64,000 nucleotides of DNA from Sepioteuthis lessoniana. Its lineage: Eukaryota; Mollusca; Cephalopoda; Myopsida; Loliginidae. The translations under genes and the position numbers were made by a program. The stretch covers positions 109,847,486 to 109,911,485 of the forward strand of contig OY757907.1 of NCBI GenBank assembly GCA_963585895.1, written 5' to 3'. Below are positions 55,434 through 64,000 of the stretch, in pieces (positions within the stretch are counted from its first letter, which is position 1; the number at the start of each line of letters is the position of its first letter). The notes beneath the pieces are model-generated. The model was not told where the DNA came from. It worked only from the letters and a program-made list of their open reading frames with translations, and ran no database searches.

Positions 55434-56405
55434 AAATATATTGTTCATGTTAGAAGCAAAATGAATTTTTTTTTTCTTTTTAACATAAAAATCTGAATTA
55501 ACTTTTCATCCAAACTAATAATCTTTTAATCAAATTTTAATGGGAGGAAGGTAAGCATAAAATTCGTAAATTGCATATCGAGCGATTCTTTGCTGTGAAC
55601 CTGTTTTGGGGGGTAGATAGAACGATTAAGTTGACTGAGAGATGGCATTAAATGGTGAATATTCAGCGAAGGAATTTGTTTGTTACCATTTTTAGCGAAG
55701 GAATTTATTTTTGCGCGTGTTGTTATTCCCTCGCCAAGTGTTGTTAGGTATATAAAGGAGAGAAGTTCCAAGATGTCAAAATGTTTTATATGAAGGTTTT
55801 TAATGGCAGCATGGAATAAAGGGTTTACGTGTGTGCTGCAAGTCTCGTAGGAAGGAAAGAAGTAAGGAAACGAAATGAAGTTATGGTAGAGTTGAGAGAG
55901 CATTTTAGTAGCTAAATGCCAGAGCGAAAAGTGCTTCGTTGGGTTAAGGCATTGTTGGATACGTGAGGGAGATATGTTCGCCATCGTGTAGCAAAAGTAG
56001 CTGCTGGCAAGTATCGTATTTTGTTAATGTTATAAAGATTTCCATTTCTTTTCTAAACTCCGTTTTGGTTATATCTCATTCTCTAACCTTTTTGTTAGTT
56101 TACAATAAGTATATAAACTATAGGTAATTAAAAAATCCTTTTCTCACTAATATTTTATGACGATGAGTTTCACGTAACATCTACTGAATAGAAGACAAAT
56201 CATCAGATTTTCATCTTTATATTTTTTCTTTTAATGATGATAGTTGAAATTAAGTTTCCTTTTATGACTGAGTCTTCTATTCTATAAATACCTATACTAT
56301 ATATATATATATACCTATACTATATATATATATATATATATATACATACACACTATAACTTCTTTATATACTATATATTCTATATCATATATATATACTA
56401 TATAT

Positions 56406-56680
56406 ATATTTACCAATCCCTCCGCTCGGGCAGGAAATGACACAAGGTCAATTTTTAAGTGGAGTTTAACAGGTTTGCATTCGGAGTTTTCCTTCTCCTA
56501 GACTAGTTGCCCTCACCAAGTCTGAAGAATACAGTCTGCCCTACTATTTACCCATAGATGAAGGGAGAATAATTGGATTCATACCTTTCCCAAGGGTATA
56601 AGTGCTATGTGAAATGCAATCAGTATCGTCCAGAATTTGAACTCATGTTGTCGTGTCCATTTCCAACGACGATAACCATA
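56406..56680 (-). mobile_element. SINE-B, full length, in an (at)n microsatellite
   Basis: A well-conserved reverse copy flanked on both sides by (at)n. The head ends at 'gacgataaccatatatg', so its outermost bases are merged with the microsatellite. Confidence 0.85.
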
Positions 56681-56830
56681 TATGTATATATATATACTAT
56701 ATATTCTCTCTCTCTCTCTATATATATATATATCTTTCAAATTTATAGTCATGAAATGATATTGAGTCGGTAAGATTTTAACTACTTATAGTTTGTGTGT
56801 GTGTGTTTATATATATATATATATATATAT

Positions 56831-56994
56831 TGTTTAAAAAACAGGAAATTTAGAATTAGTATTCCACTTCCATAATATATTTATTTTGCTTATTCAAATT
56901 CGTCAGATGAAATTTAAATGTCGAGCTTGAATAAGCGAAATATATCAATTATGAAAATAGAATACTATTTCTAAATTTGTTGTTTTTTTAAACA
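56831..56994. repeat. Foldback, 67-bp arms
   Basis: Arm 56831-56897 (tgtttaaaaaacagg..gcttattcaa) and inverted arm 56927-56994 match closely, around a 29-base spacer. Structure and size fit a small MITE. Confidence 0.8.
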
Positions 56995-57100
56995 AAAATA
57001 TATATTTTGTTCTATTGGTATATTTTGTATTAAATAGCTGAGCATTTAACAGTCATTCTTTGGATATTCACAGTACTTATTTACTTGATATATATGTGCT

Positions 57101-57319
57101 AGTTGGCCGACCATAGTCGATGGCGACCCGAAGGCTCTCTTTTCAATAGCTAGTACACTGAGGTGTAGGGGAGGGCGCTATTTCTTTCCTTGGATCGCTC
57201 CACTTTACCCTTGATCCGTACCTTATAATGATGAGTGTTGAGAAATGTGGAATCAAGTACCATTTTTTGAGTGTTTCGAATGACTCGACCTGGGATAGAA
57301 CTTCGGTCTTCCAGACCAT
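57101..57319 (-). mobile_element. SINE-A, head-truncated
   Basis: A reverse copy from the tail to 'cggtcttccagaccat'; the 5' half of the tRNA-like head, including the A box, is missing. Confidence 0.8.
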
Positions 57320-59121
57320 ATATACGTTAATATATCTTCTTTTTTTTTTTCTTGTTTGCCTCACTGTAACTTTTGGTAGTATCAGAGTGTTTATATATTT
57401 AGTTGTTCGGAAAATACTATTCAATTTTTGTATAAACTGTTTAAATTCTGTTCTCACAAATTGTATTAATTGTAGTTGTACAAATAAAATTACGTTTTTA
57501 ATGATTAAAGTGCCTTCTTGGTTAATTCTTTATCACCTTTTTCAGAATTTGATTTTGAAAGTTATATACCCCTATGCATGAACATGGAAGTGATACCGTA
57601 GTGGGTGCATGTTATTGTTTAGTGGATATGTTACTCTCCAATTTGTAGCGAGTGAGAGTGAGTTCTCGTTCGGATTTTACGGGGATTAGTTCCACCACAA
57701 ATAAAACAAATTTTTACAAGCACGTAAAACAAATGGAATATGACAACAACGAACATTAAGAAATAAACAATTTGATATTCATAACAAAACAGGAATGAAA
57801 ATAAATGAGAAACATAATGTGCGAGCGGCCTTTGTAGAAATACAGTTATGGCCAGTTAAATGAAAATAGGGTTGTTCACACGTGTGTGTTGACATGTTAA
57901 TAAAGTCTATTAAATAAATGGTTCCATGGTTCGCCGAAGTAAGTGGGATTATTAAAATAATTGTCTTTACTTACATATATGGGTATGTGTGCGTGTATAT
58001 GAATGATGGACCGTAAGTATGGGTCTTTGCTTTCATTAAGTCTGCACTGTGTGTTTTCTTATGATTTTGGCGACAATGTGTCGCATTGATGAAAGAAAGT
58101 CGCAAGCCTTTCCCTTTGAGTCTATATCGCAGCTCTCCGCTGCTCGTTCATGACCGATAGTGAAAAGGCTTTTTGGTAGTAGATGCAATGACTTTTTGGC
58201 CGAAGGAGAAATGAATTGAATGACCGAAACTGACCTGGTTAATTAAATTCTTCGTTATTTATACTTAAGTAGTGGATCAAAAAATAGTTTCATGGTGGGT
58301 CCTAAAATTTAAGCGCGTAGACATTTCTTGACCATTCGGATTCGTATTTTTACTTACTTACTTATTTATTTTAGAGCCTAAAAATTTTCTGTAACTTAGT
58401 TTCTAATCCGGATTTTCTAGAATGTTCTTATTCTATGTTTTTAGCTGATTGGTTGAAAAATATAAAAATGTAACTTCAATGCTAATGCGGTTTTGATCCA
58501 AAATTTCTAGAATGTTCTTAGGTATGTTTTTGTTGATTATTTGAAGGCTAAAAAAATGTGTATTCTATAATACCTTTATTTTTCAAGCTTTGTTATAATT
58601 TTCCTTCCTGATAATACTCGGCCACATGTTGCCAAGATGACATCACAGAGATTCACTTATCTACATCCATCATATTCTCCTCATCTCTCATCCACCATTT
58701 CTAACAACTATCTGGATACTTATTATGCGAAAAACATTCTAATCCAATGGAAAATCAGAAACGAAAGTTAACGATTTCTTGGCATCAAAACTTTTAGAGT
58801 TTTATTGTACAGATATAAATAACCTTGTTAATAGATGGCAGAAATGCATAGATAAAAAGTGCCTTCTTAAGCATCACTCTGTCGCACATCTACGGTGGAT
58901 TAGAGTGTAGTAGCTGTACTAAAGGAAGGATTAAATTTCTTAATAACTATTTTCCTTACTGTATTTTGCATTTTACAGTTTAAAAAATAACCATGGGATT
59001 TCTATGGGTTTTGATACCACATTCTTAGCTATGGCAGAAGTGTCAAAGATTAATAATTTAATACAAGACGGAGATAATCCCATCATCAAGTCTCAGTGAT
59101 AGCATTGACTTTTATTCCTCT
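57320..59121. other. Unassigned DNA left of LINE-J
   Basis: No repeat family or protein is recognised. 57600-58260 is somewhat less AT-rich than most spacer here. It would be the first place to look for host sequence. Confidence 0.3.
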
Positions 59122-59194
59122 CGCCCTGTCGGCTGGGGCTGTAGAATACGCCGACTGCACCTCTGCAGAGGGGTAAGACCCCCCCCCCAATGAG
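59122..59194 (+). promoter_or_regulatory. LINE-J 5' module identical in plan to the SINE-D head
   Basis: gccctgtcggctggggctg, then 'gtagaatacgccgactgc', then 'ctctgcagaggggtaagacc' and 'ccaatgag' match SINE-D heads nearly base for base, and similarity stops at 59194. It contains an A-box-like ccctgtcggctggg and a weak B-box-like ggggtaagacccc. A role as internal promoter is inference. Confidence 0.7.
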
Positions 59195-59760
59195 GCCACC
59201 TGTTGGCCGTGGGTGGCGACCCGTAAGGCACTAGGACGGATCCCTGGTGGTTGAGCAGTCATTGATCCGGCGACAGAGTGGTCAATGGCTTGCAACACAC
59301 CACTTGGGCCCTTACTTGGTCTGACGGGCGGTCGGATTGGGCCCGATCCGATTAATCGGCTGGTCCCGACATGCCCTAGCACATGTGTGGTTTTGTTTTT
59401 GTTTTTTTTACTTTCCCGATCGTATCATACAGTCTGCTCTTGTGGAACACTTCGATCTACTTTTGCGGAGCTATTTCCTACCCTCTTTTTCCCATATGTG
59501 CTAGGAGGCGGGGGCTGAGGGTCAATTGTGCTGAGGTAGGACTTATGACCGCTGAGATTGTTTTTTAAAAAGCATAATTTGGCAGAGGCTCAGAATCATA
59601 CTCTTTGCATGAGTATACTGGTTTTGTATCCCCGTCTCAGCCAAGGCGAATGGGTTGCCCCCTTGGTTCATTCCCTTCCCAAGTTGGAGTCCATGGTGGC
59701 TGGTGGAGCATAGGACCAGTGAACAAAAATTACCAATCATAGCTTTTTCTTCATCAAAAA

Positions 59761-61100
59761 AAACTGAAACGTACCCTAACGGAAACTGAATCGGACTACG
59801 AAGGTGTGGCAAGTTTTCCCAGATTCATAATAATTGAATCCACGGAAACGCCAATAACAAACTTATCCCCTTTTTTAATTGAAAAGGTAATATCAAGTAA
59901 TGTGACGCCCGTCCACGTAAAAAACTAAAAAATCAAACTTTGCTCGTTGAAGTAGATAAAAGGAAAAATGCCGATTTCCTACTGAAAATGACGAAATTCC
60001 ACACAATAAACGTTAAAACTTACCCTCACAAATCCTTGAACATAAGTAAAGGGGTTGTAAGAAGTAAGGAATTGTCATTATGCACAATTGATGAAATAAA
60101 AAAAGAAATGAAGAAACAAGGTGTAACAGAAGTAAAGAGAGTTTCAATCAAAAAAGAGGGTAAACTCATTGAAACAAACACCTACATAATGACATTTGAC
60201 CAACCCAAAATACCGGAGAGGATAAAAGTAGGCTACACAATGGAGAGAGTTGAGCAATTCATACCCAATCCATTGCGTTGCTACAATTGTCAAAAATACG
60301 GCCATCACGAAGATAATTGTAGAGGTCGAAAAGTATGTGGCAAATGTGCACAACAAGATCCTGACCACCATATCGACAATTGCAACAATCCGTATAAGTG
60401 TGCGAATTGCGGAGGCGATCATTCCGTCTACGCACGATCCTGTGAGAGTTGGAAACTGGAAAAAGAAATATTGGGAATCAAACACAAGAACAACATCCCA
60501 TTCAATGAAGCGCGGAAAATGATAGTATTATCTAAGAACGCAACCTACTCTCAAGCCGTCCAGCGCAATAAAACCCAGTATAATTACGAGAGGATTGTAA
60601 AAAAATTGATTCAGCTGGAGCGACTGGGAAGGCTATATCAATGAAATAAGAGCCTCCCTTGATACTAACAAAATTTCAGAGACACCATCTACAAAGGCAG
60701 ATCTTGTAGCAGACAAAGTGAAGACACCTGCACACTCACACACCTCCACGGTTAAGACCGATCTAGAAAAGAACATGGAGCTATCACCAACCACACAACC
60801 AACTAAATGTGTCACGGAGAAATCCCCTTCTAAAACAAGACCAAAAGATAGGAGATCCCCAATAAGACCACCCAATTCTACAGATACCTCTCCAAACAAG
60901 AAACCACAAAAAGACAAGACAAAAATTAATCCAAAACAAAATGAAAATGTTGACGCGAGTAACAAATTAAAATTTTTAGAAAAGATGGAAACAGAAAACA
61001 GACCCCAAGTACACAAACATAAAGGTCATAAAAATAAACGATCAAACAGTCCAGATATAAGGCCCAACAATGAACCACAAAATAATCCAGTGGACTACCG
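59761..61100 (+). pseudogene. LINE-J ORF1, gag-like nucleic-acid-binding protein (broken)
   Basis: The first readable stretch is KLKRTLTETESDYEGVASFP then IEKVISSNVTPVHVKN (59761-59925). After a frameshift near 59920 the protein continues TLLVEVDKRKNADFLLKM, NISKGVV, NTYIMTFDQPKIPERIKVGY and IPNPLRCYNCQKYGH. Three zinc knuckles follow (CYNCQKYGHHEDNC, CGKC..D..DNC, CANCGGDHSVYARSC), then EARKMIVLS. A second frameshift near 60620 leads into a low-complexity K/P/T/N-rich C-terminus (WEGYINEIRASLDTNKISE to NSPDIRPNNEP). Family members bind the LINE RNA and escort it to the target. The region before the knuckles resembles the PRE_C2HC domain. No convincing start codon was found; the N-terminus is decayed. 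Confidence 0.8.
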
Positions 61101-64000
61101 CGGAATCAAAGCCAATAGGAGCGGACTGCTCTTATTGATTACTCAACAACAACCTGCCATTGTCTGCCTTCAAGAAACATTTCTGAAAACCAATGATGAT
61201 ATCACAATAAAAAACCACCAAAGTTACAATTTCATCAACAATACCGGTCATAGAGCTTTGGGTGGTGTCTCAATCCTTATTAGGAACGACATACCTCAAA
61301 GCAAAATCCACCTCAACACTCAACTCCAAGCAATAGCTGTCAAAGTGACTTTACACAGAACAATTAATATCTGCTCTCTATATATTCCGCCCCACGATGC
61401 GATAAATGAAAGTGAAATCAACAACATATTACAGCAACTACCCATACCTTTTATTCTACTTGGCGATTTTAACAGCCATAACACCATGTGGGGCTGTAGT
61501 AGCACAAACCACAAAGGCCAAACTCTTGAAAATATCATTAACAATAATAATCTCTGCCTATTCAACAAAAAATCACCAACACATCTGGATCCATCATCTA
61601 CTACCTACTCAGCCATTGATTTAACCCTCTGCGACACTTCATTGTTCCTTGATTTCACCTGGAGGGTGTATGAGGACACATGCGGGAGCGATCATTTTTC
61701 AATTGTACTCGAGAGTTTGTACCCTCAAGACGACGACCTTCCCCGGTGGAGGTTGAATAAAGCTAACTGGGAAGAATTTCGCTCTTAATGTCAGAAACAC
61801 CTCATAGTAAACAATACTGAAACTATTCCCGAATTCTCCAAAATCTTATAAATATAGCTAAAACATGCATTCCACACAACCCAACAATTCATAAACGAGA
61901 CAGACCTTGGTTCAGCAAAGAATGTAAACAGGCTATTCGCCTACGACGAGCAGCTTTGCGGAAATTCAACACTGAACCCACAACCTCCAATTTAATCTCC
62001 TTTAAATTCCACCGAGCTAACGCCCGTAAAATCATCAGAGAAGCCAAGAAAAAATCCTGGCAAAATTACGTGAGCAAGCTAAATACCTCTTCTAACATCA
62101 AAACGGTTTGGCTCATGATTCGAAAAATAGCCGGTAAAAAACAATCAACTCCACTAAAACACCTCTACGTAACAAACTACAAAATATCAGGTAAAAAGGC
62201 CATAGCAAATTTTCTTGCAGAAACATTTTCTAAAAACTCCTCCAGCCAATTCAACACAGAATTCTATAAAATCAAACCCACCCTCGAAAAGAAAAAAATA
62301 AAGTTCTCTTCAAATAACTCCGAAGAATACAATAAGCCATTTACCCTAACTGAACTAGTGGACTCCATAAAAAAATCCAACCACTCAGCTGTCGGTCCTG
62401 ATGAAGTACACAACGAGTTCCTCAAACAGCTACCAGAAGAATCGGTCAAATGCCTACTAAAGCTATATAATGATATTTGGGTGAACGGTACTTTCCCCAG
62501 AAACATGGAGACAATCAATAATTGTCCCGATCCCCAAATCAGGCAAAGATACATCGAACCCGCAGAATTATCGACCCATCGCATTGACTAGCTGCCTTTG
62601 TAAGATGATGGAGTGGATGATAAATAGTAGACTGACGTGGTATCTCGAGACAAATGGTCTAATAACAAATATGCAAACAGGATTCCGGAAAAGAAGAGGA
62701 ACCATAGATCATTTGATACGACTAGAAACCTTCATCAGAAAACAACATCTGACGGCAGTATTTTTTGACTTAGAGAAGGCTTATGACACTACGTGGAAGT
62801 ATGGTATTTTGCGGGACCTCTATAATCTAGGCTTAAGAGGAAGACTGCCGATGTTCATAAAAAAAACTTTCTCTTCGAAAGAACATTTAGGGTACGCGTC
62901 GGATCCACCCTTTCAAACTCACATCAAGAGGAGGGTGTTCCGCAAGGCAGCATCCTCTTCGTTACTCTCTTCTCCATAAAAATCAATAACATTGTAAAAT
63001 GTCTAACCCCCTCAATCGACTGTGCTCTCTTCGTCGACGACTTCGTCATATGCTATCGGGCCACTCATATGAACATAGTAGAGCGACAACTTCAACTAAA
63101 CTTAAACAAAGTAAATAAATGGGCAAGAGAAAACGGATTTAAGTTCTCCAAGTCAAAAACTAAATGCGTGCATTTTTGCTCTCTAAGGAAAATGCACAAT
63201 GACCCTCTCCTAAAAATTGATGACTCCGAAATACCAGTCGTTAACGAATACAAATTCCTCGGCATAATATTCGATAAAAAACTTTCATTCATCCCACACA
63301 TAAAATACCTAAAAAACGAATCAACCCGTGCCCAACAACTCCTGCGAGTCGTTGCCCACACAGAGTGGGGAGCTGACCGTCAAACTCTAATTAAGTTATA
63401 TAGAACTCTTCTCCGCACTCAACTCGACTATGGCATTTTCGTATATAGATCTGCCAGGATATCATATCTGAAACAACTTGACCCTATTCACCATGGAAGC
63501 TTAAGACTGATATTAGGAGCATTTAGAACTTCTCCAATTGACAGCTTATATGCCGAAGCTCACGAAGCACCTCTACAGATCAGAAGTGAAAAATTAGCCC
63601 TCCAATATTACACCAAACTTAAATCTTCTCCCTCTAACCTAGCATATGACTGCACCTTTGATCCTAAATACAGACAATATTTCGACCAAAAAGAAAGATC
63701 AATTAGACCATTTGGCCTCCGTATGGAGCCTATTCTCAAAGAAGCCACCATTGCTCAAGATAATATCCATAAAAGCATCTAGCCACAAATACTACCTTGG
63801 ATCATTAAAAATCCAAAAGTTAACCATCAACTGAATCAACTCCATAAAACAAAGACACATCCCTTCACCTACCAAGAAAAACATCAAAATATCCTCCAAC
63901 AGTATCCCGACTATCTATGTATCTATACAGATGGATCCAAAGACCACAATAAAACAGCATGTGCAGCAGTCTTAAACAAAATAATCAAAACAAAAGCTCT
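61070..64000 (+). pseudogene. LINE-J ORF2, endonuclease-reverse transcriptase-RNase H (broken, partial)
   Basis: The likely start is ATG at 61070 (MNHKIIQW), overlapping ORF1 in another frame. A one-base loss near 61095 now merges the two frames. The APE-type endonuclease is readable to 61788: CLQETFLK, ILLGDFNSHNTMWG, YSAIDLTLCD, GSDHFSI. An in-frame stop at 61786 and a shift near 61845 follow. Reverse transcriptase: SAVGPDEVHNEFLK; shift near 62515; PIPKSGKDTSNPQNYRPIAL, MQTGFRKRRGTIDHL, FFDLEKAYDTTW (motif A); shift in an A run near 62862; EEGVPQGSIL (motif B), CALFVDDFVICY (motif C, FVDD where FADD is usual), KFLGIIFDKKLSF. Then DYGIFVYRSARISYLKQLDP and LGAFRTSPIDSLYAEA. After a stop at 63779 the frame reopens to CIYTDGSKDHNKT, the start of RNase H, and runs off the window. 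Confidence 0.9.

Larger units (their letters stand above)
59122..64000 (+). mobile_element. LINE-J: Jockey-like non-LTR retrotransposon (cut by window edge)
   Basis: A 5' untranslated region of about 600 bp is followed by ORF1 (gag-like, zinc knuckles) and ORF2 (endonuclease, reverse transcriptase, RNase H start). The 3' end lies outside the window. The element is markedly less AT-rich than its flanks. It keeps about 4.9 kb in the right order but carries at least six frameshifts and two in-frame stops, so it is inactive. The zinc-knuckle ORF1, the APE-type endonuclease and the final RNase H fit the Jockey group; the exact clade is inference. Confidence 0.9.

Noticed and set aside
59086-59382. 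98-codon reverse frame at the LINE-J 5' end
   Set aside because: Antisense to the LINE 5' region, which is GC-richer and therefore has fewer chance stops.
60144-60485. Reverse frame antisense to LINE-J ORF1
   Set aside because: Shadow of the zinc-knuckle coding strand.

Overview
This is AT-rich metazoan nuclear DNA with no complete host gene that I can recognise. Nearly everything nameable is a transposable element or a tandem repeat. Four families of short interspersed elements (SINEs), at least three families of non-LTR retrotransposons (LINEs), two DNA transposon remnants and several solitary LTRs account for about half of the window. The density of tRNA-derived SINEs, the dimorphic LINE fragments and the AT-rich, microsatellite-rich spacer suggest a lophotrochozoan, most likely a mollusc. 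This is inference from general style, not from a marker gene. The window is probably intergenic or one large intron. Family names used here (SINE-A, -B, -C, -D, -D2, LINE-R, LINE-T, LINE-J) are my own labels.

SINE-A (about 250 bp) has a tRNA-like head and a (CTTA)n-type tail. SINE-B (about 270-300 bp) and SINE-C (about 240 bp) have different tRNA-like heads but share a central domain. SINE-D (320 to 830 bp) has a tRNA-like head, a conserved block, an AT-rich body built from iterated units of about 55 bp, and the same 3' tail as SINE-C. SINE-D2 is an older relative of D. Many copies have clean target-site duplications (TSDs), which fix the element ends.

Layout: 1-1.7 kb shows nothing recognisable. 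1.7-9.3 kb holds SINE-D, -B, -A and -C copies, LINE-R and LINE-T fragments and an hAT-like remnant. 11-13.4 kb has a long SINE-D with a nested SINE-A and a 55-bp minisatellite. 14.8-15.3 kb is a pyrimidine tract. 16-23.7 kb is a stack of nested SINEs with two solitary LTRs. 23.9-24.3 kb is the end of an hAT transposase. 27.6-30.4 kb is LINE-R plus SINEs. 33-35.7 kb holds a two-headed SINE-B and a deleted mariner. 36-43.9 kb holds SINEs, a 380-bp palindrome and LINE pieces, one with a twin-priming-type inversion. 44.4-50.9 kb holds two or more LTR fossils, including a GC-rich 1.9-kb solitary LTR inside a LINE. 51.6-52.7 kb is a compound minisatellite. 53-57.3 kb holds LINE-T fragments, SINE-B, SINE-A and a small palindrome.

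From 59.1 kb to the right edge lies a Jockey-like LINE (LINE-J) with recognisable gag-like zinc-knuckle ORF1, endonuclease, reverse transcriptase and the start of RNase H, carrying several frameshifts and stops. Its first 70 or so bases are the same module that heads every SINE-D copy. Together with the C/D shared tail and the B/C shared core, this shows a network of exchangeable modules between LINEs and SINEs, which I consider the main discovery lead of the window.
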